The notes beneath the pieces were generated by a model. That model was not told the origin of the DNA, ran no database searches, and saw nothing but the letters and a program-made list of their open reading frames with translations. DNA of 64,000 bases from Acidobacteriota bacterium (GTDB lineage Bacteria > Actinomycetota > Acidimicrobiia > Acidimicrobiales > Acidimicrobilacustridaceae). Each line of letters opens with the position of its first letter. Position 1 is the first letter of the stretch. The translations under genes were made by a program, and so were the position numbers. Below are positions 42,753 to 50,682 of the stretch, one piece after another. Where the stretch lies: NCBI GenBank assembly GCA_018969405.1, contig JAGWYK010000001.1, positions 1 through 64,000 of the forward strand, in the 5' to 3' direction.

Positions 42753-43832
42753 GTGACCCCCCGCCTGTCGCCCCTCGATCCGGTGCATCGTCGGGACGGG
42801 GCGCGGATGGTCGGCTTCGGCGGATGGGAGATGCCGCTCGCCTACGGGAGCGGGACGCTCGAGGAGCACCATCAGTGCCGTCATGGCGCGGTGATGTTCG
42901 ACGTCTCGCACCTCGGGACGGTTCGGGTCACCGGTCCCGGGGCCTTCGCCGTTCTCCAGCGGACCTTCACCAACGACCTGTCCCGCATCGAACCCGGGCG
43001 GGCGCAGTACACCCATCTCCTCGACCCTGCCGATGCGTCGGTGCTCGACGACATCATCGTGTGGTGGGTCGACGCCGAGCGCTTCGACGTCATGCCCAAC
43101 GCCTCCAACACCGATCGCATCACCGCGGTGCTGGCTGCTGGTGCGCAGCGGACGACGGTCGGTGCGGTCGACGCCGTCGATGTGACCGCGGAGCGGGCCG
43201 TGATCGCGGCACAGGGTCCGAGGGCCCGCGAACTGGTCGAGCAGGCGGTGCCCGGTGCCGGGGGAGTGGGGCGCTTCCGCGTCGCCACCATCGCCTGGTC
43301 CGATTCGACGCTCACCGTGGCCGGCACCGGCTACACCGGCGAGGAGGGACTCGAGCTGGCGGTGCCGGCCAACCGGGCTGCTGCCCTCTGGGACGCACTG
43401 GCCGTGGCCGGACTCCGACCCGCTGGTCTCGGCGCCCGTGACACCCTGCGACTGGAGGCGGGACTGCCGTTGCACGGTCATGAGCTCGGCCCCGGAATCA
43501 CGCCGCTGCAGGCCGATCTGGGTTGGGTGGTGGCCTGGGAGAAGGAGGAGTTCATCGGTCGCGAGGCGCTCATCGCCGAGCGCGATCGGGGGGTCGACCG
43601 GGTGCTTCGGGGACTGGCCCTCGAAGGTCGACGCCCCGCCCGCGAGGGCTCGCCGGTGCTCATCGGCGAGCGGCCGATCGGACTGGTCACCAGCGGGAAC
43701 TTCTCGCCCGAGCTCGGTCATGCGATCGCTCTGGCGCTGGTCGATCCCGCTGCGGTGGTGGGTTCCCAGGTGTCGGTCGATGTGCGCGGCACCGTGCTTG
43801 ACGCGCGGGTCGTCGATCTTCCCTTCGTCTGA
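42753..43832 (+). CDS. gcvT: Glycine cleavage system T protein (aminomethyltransferase)
   Basis: 359 residues. VGFGGWEMPLAYGSGTLEEHHQCRHGAVMFDVSHLG, GTGYTGEEGLEL and LGARDTLRLEAGLPLHGHEL are conserved folate-binding and active-site regions of the T protein. It transfers the methylene group from the H protein to tetrahydrofolate and releases ammonia. GTG start. Convergent with gcvP, 19 bases away, so P and T are on opposite strands with separate promoters. Confidence 0.97.
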   Translation: MTPRLSPLDPVHRRDGARMVGFGGWEMPLAYGSGTLEEHHQCRHGAVMFDVSHLGTVRVTGPGAFAVLQRTFTNDLSRIEPGRAQYTHLLDPADASVLDDIIVWWVDAERFDVMPNASNTDRITAVLAAGAQRTTVGAVDAVDVTAERAVIAAQGPRARELVEQAVPGAGGVGRFRVATIAWSDSTLTVAGTGYTGEEGLELAVPANRAAALWDALAVAGLRPAGLGARDTLRLEAGLPLHGHELGPGITPLQADLGWVVAWEKEEFIGREALIAERDRGVDRVLRGLALEGRRPAREGSPVLIGERPIGLVTSGNFSPELGHAIALALVDPAAVVGSQVSVDVRGTVLDARVVDLPFV

Positions 43833-43855
43833 TCGGGATCCGGACCGGAGATCAG
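43829..43855. terminator. Hairpin between convergent gcvT and gcvP
   Basis: CTGATC pairs with GATCAG, and an inner TCCG-GAC-CGGA stem sits on one side with a four-base bulge. Both genes' stop codons lie in the stem. No T-tract; plausible two-way terminator. Confidence 0.4.
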
Positions 43856-46701
43856 GTCTCGGCGAAGGCCTCCACCGGGGGACAGGAGCAGACCACGTTG
43901 CGGTCGCCGAACGCACCGTCGATGCGGCTCACCGGGGGCCAGTACTTCGATCGGGTCGGCCCCGCCGGCCACGCGGCGACCTGACGGGAGTAGGCGTGTT
44001 CCCATCGATCGGCGGTGACCTCAGCGGCGGTGTGCGGGGCGTTGACCAGCGGGTTGTCCTCGGCCGGCCACACACCGGTGGCGACCTTGTCGATCTCGGT
44101 CCGGATCGCCAGCATGGCGTCGCAGAGCCGATCGATCTCGGCGAGGTCCTCGCTCTCGGTGGTCTCCACCATGAGCGTGCCGGCGACGGGGAACGACATC
44201 GTGGGGGCGTGGAACCCGAAGTCCATGAGTCGCTTGGCGACATCGTCGGCGGTGATGCCCGTGGTCCTCGTGATCGGTCGGAGGTCGAGGATGCATTCGT
44301 GGGCCACGAGACCGCCGCGCCCGGTGTAGAGGATCGGGTAGGCGTCGCCCAGCCGTCGGGCGATGTGGTTGGCGTTGAGGATGGCCACCGCCGTGGCCCG
44401 ACGCAGCCCGTCGGGACCCATCATGGCGATGTAGGCCCAGGGGATGGGCAGGATGCCCGCCGAGCCGAACGGGGCGGCCGACACCGGTCCCACCGGTACG
44501 TGGTCGATGGACTCGCCCCGCTCCGCAGCGAGCAGGGGATGGGAGGGGAGGAACGGGGCGAGGTGGCTGCGCACCGCCACCGGTCCGACGCCGGGGCCGC
44601 CGCCGCCATGGGGGATGCAGAAGGTCTTGTGGAGGTTGAGGTGGCTGACATCGGCCCCGAATCGACCCGGTCGGGCGACCCCTACGAGGGCGTTGAGGTT
44701 GGCTCCGTCGAGGTAGACCTGCCCACCGGCGTCGTGCACGGCGGCGCAGATCTCGCCGATGGCCTCCTCGAAGACCCCGTGGGTCGACGGATAGGTGATC
44801 ATCAGCGCCGCGAGCGCGTCACCGTGCTCGGCGATGCGGGCCCGGAGATCGGCGAGGTCCACGTTGCCGTCCTCATCGCAGGCCACAACGACCACCCGCA
44901 TGCCGGCCATGGCCGCGCTGGCCGCATTGGTGCCATGGGCCGAGGCCGGGATGAGACACACCTCGCGACCCAGCTCACCGCGGCTGCGGTGCCAGGCGCG
45001 GATGGCCAGCAGCCCGGCGAACTCACCCTGGGAGCCGGCGTTCGGCTGCAGCGACACGGCGTCGTAGCCGGTGATCTCGGCCAACCAGGTCTCGAGCTCG
45101 GCGATGAGCTGCCGGTAGCCGGCGGCATCGGCGGCCGGAGCGAAGGGATGCATGTCGGCGAAGCCGGGCCAGGTGATCGGTTCCATCTCCGCCGCGGCGT
45201 TCAGCTTCATCGTGCAGGAACCGAGGGGGATCATGGTGCGGTCGAGCGCCAGGTCGAGATCGGCGAGCCGGCGCAGGTAGCGCACCATCTCGGTCTCGCT
45301 GTGATGCCGGTTGAACTGGGGATGGGTGAGGTACTCGCTGGTGCGACGGAGTGCCGGGTCGATGCTGGACGGGGGAGCGGACTCGGTGATGGGAGCCGGT
45401 GCGTCGAACGCCTCGAGCAGCAGCGCCAGCGTGGCGAGGGTGGTGGTCTCGTCGCAGCTGACCGCCAGGGTGGCACGGTCCACGACGCAGAGGTCGATGC
45501 CGAGCCGCCGCGCCCGCTCGGCGATGCCCTCGGCGTCGCCGACCCGGAGGGTGAGGGTGTCGAAGAACGACTCCGTCATCACCTCGACGCCCGCGTCCCG
45601 GAGAGCGGCGGCGAGGAGCCGGGTCATCTCGTTGATGTGCTCAGCGATGGCGCGCAGTCCGTCGGGCCCGTGCCAGCAGGCGTAGAGCGCCGCCATCACC
45701 GCCAGCAGCACCTGGGCGGTGCAGATGTTCGAGGTGGCCTTCTCCCGTCGGATGTGCTGCTCGCGGGTCTGGAGGGCGAGGCGATGGGCGGGTCGACCGG
45801 CGGTGTCGATCGAGACGCCGACCAGACGACCGGGAAGCACTCTGCGATGGGTGTCGCGGGTGGCGAGGAATCCGGCGCTGGGACCGCCGTAGCCCAGCGG
45901 CACGCCGAAGCGCTGGGCGGAACCGACCACCACATCGGCGCCGAGCTCGCCGGGCGGCGTGATGAGCGTGCAGGCGAGCAGATCGGTGACCACCACGGCC
46001 AGCGCCCCGGCCCGATGGGCCCCGTCGATGACGGGGGCGATGTCGCGCAGCCGTCCGCTGGATCCGGGATGCGAGACCAGCACCCCGAAGGCTCCCGGGG
46101 GCAGATGCTCGAGATCATCGGTGACGTGCAGCTCGATGCCCAGCGGCTCGGCGCGGGTGGCGAGCACGCTGAGGGTCTGGGGATGGGTGTCGGCATCGGC
46201 GACGAAGATCTCGCCGGGGTTCACCCGCAGCGCGAGGGTCATGGCCTCAGCTGCTGCGGTGGACTCATCGAGCATCGAGGCGTTGGCCAGTTCCATGCCC
46301 GTGAGGTCGCAGACCATCGTCTGGAAGGCCAGCAGCACCTCGAGCCGACCCTGGGAGATCTCCGGTTGGTACGGGGTGTAGGCGGTGTACCAGGCCGGGT
46401 TCTCCAGCACGTTGCGCCGGAGAACCGCCGGGGTGATCGTGTTGTGGAAACCCTTGCCGATCATGGAGATGCGGGGGGTGTTGCGGGCCGCCAGCGCCGC
46501 GAGCTCGGCGAGGACCTCGGTCTCGCTGCGGGCCTCGGGCAGTCGCAGCGGTCCGGTCTGACGGATCGAGGGCGGCACCACGGCATCGAGCAGAGCGTCG
46601 AGCGACTCGAGGCCGAGTCCGGCGAGCATCGCGGCGATCTGCTCCTCGGACGGACCGATGTGGCGATCGACGAACGGGGTGCGGTGGGAACGGGTGAGCA
46701 C
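43852..46701 (-). CDS. gcvP: Glycine dehydrogenase (decarboxylating), P protein, single chain
   Basis: 949 residues, the homodimeric one-polypeptide form. [17 protein letters not shown] opens the protein, and the N half carries [12 protein letters not shown] and [10 protein letters not shown]. The PLP lysine is in [18 protein letters not shown] in the C half. [17 protein letters not shown] and [14 protein letters not shown] are typical. GTG 46701 has GGAG six bases upstream and is preferred; GTG 46734 is in frame but lies 26 bases from the riboswitch with no ribosome site. A tandem glycine riboswitch precedes it. Confidence 0.97.
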   Translation of the reverse strand: MLTRSHRTPFVDRHIGPSEEQIAAMLAGLGLESLDALLDAVVPPSIRQTGPLRLPEARSETEVLAELAALAARNTPRISMIGKGFHNTITPAVLRRNVLENPAWYTAYTPYQPEISQGRLEVLLAFQTMVCDLTGMELANASMLDESTAAAEAMTLALRVNPGEIFVADADTHPQTLSVLATRAEPLGIELHVTDDLEHLPPGAFGVLVSHPGSSGRLRDIAPVIDGAHRAGALAVVVTDLLACTLITPPGELGADVVVGSAQRFGVPLGYGGPSAGFLATRDTHRRVLPGRLVGVSIDTAGRPAHRLALQTREQHIRREKATSNICTAQVLLAVMAALYACWHGPDGLRAIAEHINEMTRLLAAALRDAGVEVMTESFFDTLTLRVGDAEGIAERARRLGIDLCVVDRATLAVSCDETTTLATLALLLEAFDAPAPITESAPPSSIDPALRRTSEYLTHPQFNRHHSETEMVRYLRRLADLDLALDRTMIPLGSCTMKLNAAAEMEPITWPGFADMHPFAPAADAAGYRQLIAELETWLAEITGYDAVSLQPNAGSQGEFAGLLAIRAWHRSRGELGREVCLIPASAHGTNAASAAMAGMRVVVVACDEDGNVDLADLRARIAEHGDALAALMITYPSTHGVFEEAIGEICAAVHDAGGQVYLDGANLNALVGVARPGRFGADVSHLNLHKTFCIPHGGGGPGVGPVAVRSHLAPFLPSHPLLAAERGESIDHVPVGPVSAAPFGSAGILPIPWAYIAMMGPDGLRRATAVAILNANHIARRLGDAYPILYTGRGGLVAHECILDLRPITRTTGITADDVAKRLMDFGFHAPTMSFPVAGTLMVETTESEDLAEIDRLCDAMLAIRTEIDKVATGVWPAEDNPLVNAPHTAAEVTADRWEHAYSRQVAAWPAGPTRSKYWPPVSRIDGAFGDRNVVCSCPPVEAFAET

Positions 46702-46759
46702 GATGGACTCCGGTGGGCGGGGCGGACGCGGCACGCGCGACCTGACGGGTGGGACCCCG

Positions 46760-47032
46760 CTCTGTCGTGGGACCTGAGAGTTTCATCCCGGTCGGGTCGG
46801 CCTCCGATGATGCACACCGGTACCGCCTGATCGTGATTTTCCCCGTCGGTGAGTGATCGCTGACATCTCGTGACATCTCTCGACGTCTCGTGACATCTCT
46901 TGACGTCTCGTGACATCTCGCGACGTCGCGATCACTGCTCTCCAGAGTCGCCTACCTCTGCGGTACCGGTGCCTGAGAGTTTCCCGGGGGGTTGCTCCTT
47001 CGGCGTCGACACGGGTCGAACTCTCCCGCAGA
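46760..47032 (-). ncRNA. Tandem glycine riboswitch controlling gcvP
   Basis: Two aptamers on the minus strand. Aptamer I (46957-47032) has P1 TCTGCGG/CCGCAGA, GGGAGAG, GCCGAAGGAGCAA and GAAACTCTCAGGCA, matching the glycine consensus. A nine-base linker follows. Aptamer II (46760-46947) has P1 CTCTG/CAGAG, GGAGAG, a diverged ACCGACGGGGAAAA, and GAAACTCTCAGGTCCC. Its P2 arm AGTGATCGC/GCGATCACT holds a 67-base repeat insert. In known cases glycine turns such switches on for glycine cleavage genes. The gcvP start is about 60 bases downstream. Confidence 0.93.
46861..46927. repeat. Decamer tandem repeat inside the riboswitch P2 arm
   Basis: Nearly seven copies of the 10-bp unit YGACRTCTCK run head to tail. 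They are enclosed by the perfect 9-bp inverted repeat AGTGATCGC (46852-46860) and GCGATCACT (46928-46936). In the RNA each unit contains GACGUC or GAUGUC. Every pairing among these is possible with Watson-Crick or G-U pairs, so the array can fold as one long hairpin. Confidence 0.9.
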
Positions 47033-47060
47033 CGATGATCGGCTTCAGTTGTCGCCTGCG

Positions 47061-47066
47061 AACCTA
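47061..47066 (-). promoter_or_regulatory. -10 box of the gcvP riboswitch transcript, overlapping the aldolase stop codon
   Basis: TAGGTT on the minus strand begins with the TAG stop of the class II aldolase gene. It would start a transcript near 47054, about 20 bases before aptamer I. Confidence 0.45.
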
Positions 47067-47870
47067 CTCCAGCAGGTCGGGCTCATCGCGGACGATCACG
47101 CTGTGCAGCGGCTGGAACGAGAACCACCCGGCGAAATGGCCGCCGATCTGCGAATGCGTGAGTCGCGCCGCATCGGTGTCGATGAGGATCGGGTCACCGG
47201 CGGCCATGGCCAGCAGCTGGGCCTGACAGGTCCGCTCCATCGTGATGTACCACCAGGCCGCCTCGTCGACGGAGTGGCCGACGGTGAGCAGGCCGTGGTT
47301 GCGCAGGATCGCAGCCTTGCGATCGCCGAGGCCGGCGGCGATGCGACGACCCTCGGAGGGATCGAGCACCACACCGGTGAAGTCGTCGAAGAGCACATGG
47401 TCCTCGAAGAAGGCACAGGAGTCCTGGGTGATGGGATCGAGGAGCCGACCCAGGGAGGAGAAGGCCTTGCCGTACACCGAGTGGGTGTGGGCGGCGGCGA
47501 CGACATCGGGGCGAGCGGCGTGCACCTGGGAGTGGATGGCGAAGGCGGCCTGATTGATGGCGTAGTCACCCTCGACGATCACGCCGTCGTGATCCACGCA
47601 CACCAGATCGGAGGTGCGGATGAGACGGAAGTCCATGCCGAACGGGTTGAGCCAGAACCGGTCCAGATGCTCGGGATCGCGCACGGTGATGTGACCGGCC
47701 ACGCCCTCGCCGAAGCCGAACCGTCCGAAGAGACGGAAGGCAGCGGCGAGACGCTGCTTGCGGTGCAGTCGCTCCGCGGCCACATCGGTGAACTCCGGGA
47801 AGGTGTAGGGGATGGGCTTGGCGGCACCGCTCACCAGCGCCGATTCGGGTTCCTGCATGAGTTCGGGCAT
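47064..47870 (-). CDS. Class II aldolase/adducin family protein
   Basis: 268 residues. GHITVRDPEH, NPFGMDF, AAHTHSVYGKAFSSLG (metal-binding HTH) and RNHGLLTVG with its third His form the zinc site of class II aldolases. Lacking the full fuculose-aldolase signature, it is closer to the adducin-like proteins common in actinobacteria. The substrate is unknown. ATG 47870 with GAGGAG upstream. It lies upstream of the gcvP riboswitch on the same strand; whether it reads through is unknown. Confidence 0.87.
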   Translation of the reverse strand: MPELMQEPESALVSGAAKPIPYTFPEFTDVAAERLHRKQRLAAAFRLFGRFGFGEGVAGHITVRDPEHLDRFWLNPFGMDFRLIRTSDLVCVDHDGVIVEGDYAINQAAFAIHSQVHAARPDVVAAAHTHSVYGKAFSSLGRLLDPITQDSCAFFEDHVLFDDFTGVVLDPSEGRRIAAGLGDRKAAILRNHGLLTVGHSVDEAAWWYITMERTCQAQLLAMAAGDPILIDTDAARLTHSQIGGHFAGWFSFQPLHSVIVRDEPDLLE

Positions 47871-47897
47871 GACACTCCTCGTCCTTGGCTGTTCCCG

Positions 47898-47903
47898 AGT
47901 CTA
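47898..47903 (-). promoter_or_regulatory. -10 box of the class II aldolase gene
   Basis: TAGACT on the minus strand, 27 bases before ATG 47870, with the ribosome site ACGAGGAG in between. Divergent from the cobalamin riboswitch transcript. Confidence 0.45.
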
Positions 47904-47948
47904 GGAGCGGTCGCGGTCATCGCTCCGTCCCCATCCTTGTGTCGGGGT

Positions 47949-48091
47949 GGGAGAGGTGCTTGACTGACCCGAAATCGAAGGCGTGTGGTGAGGGGAAGTC
48001 CGGTGCGAATCCGGCGCTGTCCCGCAACCGTGTGTCGGAGGAGGGGAGTGTGCTCCCGATCTCCGGCGAGTCGGATCACCGAACCTCACGT
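47949..48091 (+). ncRNA. Cobalamin riboswitch
   Basis: The core is unmistakable: GGGGAAGTCCGGTGCGAATCC, then GCTGTCCCGCAACCGTG (the B12-box region, 48015-48031), a P6-side hairpin with GGAG/CTCC arms, and GAGTCGGATCACC at 48068-48080. The 5' boundary (about 47949) and 3' boundary (about 48091) are estimates. Such RNAs bind cobalamin and usually shut off genes for B12 synthesis or uptake. The only gene behind it encodes a secreted protein starting 115 bases downstream. Confidence 0.9.
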
Positions 48092-48177
48092 CGAGACTCA
48101 GCATCGACCGCCGTGGAGAGCGGTTCCGAGTCCGAGTGGAACTCCGGTGGCCCGTCCATCGGTGGAACTCAGGCCCT

Positions 48178-48198
48178 CTCCTCACACCCAACGAGGAG
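48178..48198 (+). promoter_or_regulatory. Ribosome-site sequestering hairpin (expression platform)
   Basis: CTCCTC at 48178-48183 is the exact complement of the ribosome site GAGGAG at 48193-48198, with a nine-base loop. The site lies seven bases before ATG 48206. When this hairpin forms translation would be blocked, consistent with translational control by the riboswitch. The segment between aptamer and hairpin (48092-48177) has GAGTCC/GGACTC-like stretches that could switch the fold; that is inference. Confidence 0.65.
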
Positions 48199-48205
48199 CC
48201 CGTCC

Positions 48206-49354
48206 ATGTCTGCATACGTCCGCCGCCGATCGGCCCCGCTCGTCGGCCTGGCAGCCCTGCTCGTGGCCCTGCTCGGGGCCGTCCTCACACCGTCGGCCCA
48301 AGCCTCACCCTCCACCTCCGGGTGGCTCGCCGCCCAGGTCGCCGGTGATGGCAGCGTGCTCGATCCGTACTCCTCCTCGCCCTCGGTGGACTGGACCGTC
48401 AACACCGCGCTGGCCCTCGTCACCGCCGGGGATCAGTCCGAGGCGCTCGGACGCGCCATGACCCACATCCGGACCGAGGCCGCCAGCTATGTCACCAGCG
48501 GAACCTCCGATGTGGCCGGGCACCTGTCCTGGCTGATCCTGCTGGCCGTGGCGGTCGGCGACGATCCCCGGGCTTTCGGCCCCGGTGCTCTGGACCTCGT
48601 GGCCCAGCTGGAGGATCGACTCGGAGTCGTCGAGCCGGGCCTGTTCGGCACCATCGACGAGTACACACCGGTCACCAATCAGTCCCTGGCCATCCTCGCC
48701 CTCGTGGCCACCGGGCAGACCCCGCCGACCGAGGCCGTGGACTGGCTGCTCGCCCAGCAGTGCACCGCGCCGGTGGAGCAGGCCGGGGCATGGCAGGGGT
48801 ACCGCGCCGCCAGCGGGCCCGGCACGCTCGAGGACTGCCTGCCGACCACCTCGACCGAGTTCAGCCGTCCCGACTCGGCCAGCACCGCCTTCGCCGTTCT
48901 GGCGCTGACGGCGGTGGCGGCGACCACCGAACCTCCTGCGGAGCGGTACGCGGCCCCGCTCGTCGCCGCGTTCCGGTGGTTCGGGGCCCTGCAGTCGGCC
49001 GACACCACCGCCCCCGGAGGTTTCGGGCAGTTCCTCGGTGACCCCGCCGATCCCAACTCCACGGCGCTGGTGATCACGGCGATCGCCGCTTCGGGCGTGG
49101 ACCCCGGGACCGACGGACCGTTCGCCGCCGGGGGAGCGGACCCCGTGTCATCGCTGCGCTCCTGGGTGATCGTCAGCGGCGCCGACGCCGGAGCGGTGGC
49201 CTCGCCCTACAGCAGTGGTGGCGCCGATCTCTACGCCACCTATCAGGCGATGTGGGGACTGGCGCCGAGTCGGACCCCGCTCATCGGTCCACGGGTGATG
49301 TCCGTGGTGGCACCGCCCGTCGACGGACCCGTGGGTCCGGTGTACACCGGCTGA
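48206..49354 (+). CDS. Secreted alpha/alpha-toroid protein under cobalamin control (transcobalamin/prenyltransferase-repeat-like)
   Basis: 382 residues. A Sec signal peptide (RRR, a hydrophobic run, cleavage after AQA33) gives an exported mature protein without lipobox or anchor. The mature part has repeated inner helices of the form S/T-x-x-A-hydrophobic (near 61-75, 101-117, 155-170, 222-238, 281-297, 338-352) and W-L-x-x-Q outer segments. This is the pattern of the alpha6/alpha6 toroid shared by prenyltransferase repeats and the alpha domain of intrinsic factor and transcobalamin. Cys186 and Cys211 may form a disulfide. B12 binding is inferred from the riboswitch. Confidence 0.7.
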   Translation: MSAYVRRRSAPLVGLAALLVALLGAVLTPSAQASPSTSGWLAAQVAGDGSVLDPYSSSPSVDWTVNTALALVTAGDQSEALGRAMTHIRTEAASYVTSGTSDVAGHLSWLILLAVAVGDDPRAFGPGALDLVAQLEDRLGVVEPGLFGTIDEYTPVTNQSLAILALVATGQTPPTEAVDWLLAQQCTAPVEQAGAWQGYRAASGPGTLEDCLPTTSTEFSRPDSASTAFAVLALTAVAATTEPPAERYAAPLVAAFRWFGALQSADTTAPGGFGQFLGDPADPNSTALVITAIAASGVDPGTDGPFAAGGADPVSSLRSWVIVSGADAGAVASPYSSGGADLYATYQAMWGLAPSRTPLIGPRVMSVVAPPVDGPVGPVYTG

Positions 49355-49391
49355 CCCCGGAGCCATCCGCCGCGGAGCCCTGCTCAGTCCT

Positions 49392-49410
49392 TATTATCGT
49401 CATGTGACGA
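49392..49410 (+). promoter_or_regulatory. -10 box and overlapping palindrome at the zinc-finger gene start
   Basis: TATTAT (49392-49397) ends six bases before GTG 49404, the leaderless spacing. The inverted repeat TCGTCA-TG-TGACGA (49397-49410) spans the expected transcript start and start codon. A protein bound there would block initiation, so it is a candidate operator. Confidence 0.5.
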
Positions 49411-49880
49411 AAACAGGGGAGGGTCGCGGTGCAGCGCCCATCCGGTGCCGCTGGTGCGGTCGGGCCGTGGAACGGACGCCGGGACGGGGTCGGCCCCGTC
49501 AGTTCTGTCGGGACGGCTGTCGCCAGCAGGCTTATCTGGCTCGCCGGCTGGCGGCGGCCCACGGTCTGGGCGACGACGAGCTGGTGGTGGCCCGGGAGGC
49601 TCTCGAGGAGCTGCAGAGTCGGCTCTACTGCCTGCAGGCGGCGCTCGAGGACATCAGCCGTGATCTGGCGAGGTCGAGCGAACCGGAGGATGTGGCTGAG
49701 GCGCTGGCCTGGCTGCGGGAGAACGCCGAACCCGTGGCGTCGATGTGGATCGAGCCTCGCACCGGCGAGCGTTCCACGGCCGGGGCGTCCTCGGACCCGA
49801 GCGACCGCGCAGAGCCTGCGGGATCCGAGCCTGCCGGATCCGGGCCTGCCGGATCCGGGCCTGCAGGTTCCGATGCATGA
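49404..49880 (+). CDS. Small zinc-finger-like protein with coiled helix and EPAGS-repeat tail
   Basis: 158 residues. CRWC near residue 15 and CRDGC near residue 35, with GRGRPRQFCRDGCRQQAYLARR between and after, form a CXXC...CXXXC zinc knuckle of a kind seen in small actinobacterial DNA-binding-like proteins. A helical segment follows (about 55-100, REALEELQSRLYCLQAALED), then an acidic linker and four five-residue repeats (EPAGS/GPAGS). Function unknown; the zinc knuckle and basic flank suggest nucleic acid binding. Leaderless-type promoter. It is flanked by two AT-rich patches unusual for this region. Confidence 0.7.
   Translation: MTKTGEGRGAAPIRCRWCGRAVERTPGRGRPRQFCRDGCRQQAYLARRLAAAHGLGDDELVVAREALEELQSRLYCLQAALEDISRDLARSSEPEDVAEALAWLRENAEPVASMWIEPRTGERSTAGASSDPSDRAEPAGSEPAGSGPAGSGPAGSDA
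49812..49871 (+). repeat. Four 15-bp tandem repeats in the zinc-finger gene
   Basis: Units of GRGCCTGCSGGATCC at 49812, 49827, 49842 and 49857 encode the EPAGS/GPAGS tail. Changes in copy number would keep the frame. Confidence 0.85.
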
Positions 49881-49977
49881 CTTTACATAACGAGGATTAT
49901 CGGCGTGGCCTCTCGATCGGACGGGTGAGCCGCTGGATGGGCCGCCGGGTGCACTGACGGGTGCACTGACGGGCCGC
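49881..49977. other. Short intergenic region with AT-rich patch and 12-bp direct repeat
   Basis: It contains ATAACGAGGATTAT (ATAA/TTAT arms) near 49887-49900 and two copies of CGGGTGCACTGA (49946-49957, 49958-49969) followed by a partial third. No gene seen. Confidence 0.5.
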
Positions 49978-50682
49978 TCAGGTCGGTGCCTCGGCCCGTC
50001 CCGACCACTCCCCGTCGAGATGGCCGGTGTCGTTGAAGCGGCGGACCATCCATCGATCGCCGGTGATGACCAGATGGCTGATCGACGCGTTGTCGGCCGA
50101 GGCGAACGCCAGGGAGCGAGCGCCACTGGCCTCGGCCAGGACCGCCCCGATCGCTCCCCCATGGCTCACCACCACCACCCGCCCATCGGGATGGCGGCTG
50201 TGGATGCGCTCGATGGCGGCACGAACGCGTGTTCGCAACGACGCCGAGGACTCGGCCCCCGGTATCGCCCCCCAGTCCTGGCGGGCGTCCATCTCCACGA
50301 AGGCCGGATGCCGCTCGACCGCCATGCGCCGGTAGAGGCCTCCCTCCCACTCCCCGAGGTGCACCTCGCGCAGATCGGGTTCCACCTGCGGCTCGATGCC
50401 GAGCAGGGTGGCGAGAGGTTCGATGGTCTGGTGGGTGCGCCGCAGCGGCGTGACGTAGATGGCATCGATCGGAACCGGTCGCAGACGCTCGGCGACCAGC
50501 AGGGCCTGCTGGTGACCATGCTCCGACAGCGGAGGATCACCCTGTCCGTCGACGAGGTCGAACAGCTGCCCGTCGACGAACGGGGCCGACTGACCGTGAC
50601 GTACGAGCAGGATCTCGGTGGCCCCGGCGGGAGGTCGAGGGGGGCGCTGCCCGAAATCGGCGGCTCGGCCGCCCGAGTTCAT
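49978..50682 (-). CDS. Histidine phosphatase family protein
   Basis: 234 residues. The catalytic RHG is in EILLVRHGQSAPF near residue 29, TPLRRTHQT near 80, Glu in REVHLGEWEGG near 107, and the second His in VVVSHGGAIGAVLAE near 177. Broad family of phosphomonoesterases and mutase-like enzymes; substrate not predictable. ATG 50682 overlaps the stop of the carotenoid oxygenase (ATGA), so the two are cotranscribed. Confidence 0.9.
   Translation of the reverse strand: MNSGGRAADFGQRPPRPPAGATEILLVRHGQSAPFVDGQLFDLVDGQGDPPLSEHGHQQALLVAERLRPVPIDAIYVTPLRRTHQTIEPLATLLGIEPQVEPDLREVHLGEWEGGLYRRMAVERHPAFVEMDARQDWGAIPGAESSASLRTRVRAAIERIHSRHPDGRVVVVSHGGAIGAVLAEASGARSLAFASADNASISHLVITGDRWMVRRFNDTGHLDGEWSGRAEAPT

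Noticed and set aside
43255-46830. An open frame of about 1190 codons on the plus strand across gcvP
   Set aside because: It is the antisense shadow of gcvP, whose own sequence is fully conserved. Its translation is His/Gly/Asp-rich low-complexity text typical of high-GC complements.
46861-46927. The decamer array as a possible CRISPR
   Set aside because: The units are 10 bp, directly adjacent without spacers, and inside a riboswitch arm.
49812-49871. 15-bp repeats as phase-variation switches (also 53839-53919)
   Set aside because: Unit length is a multiple of three, so copy change lengthens the protein without shifting frame.
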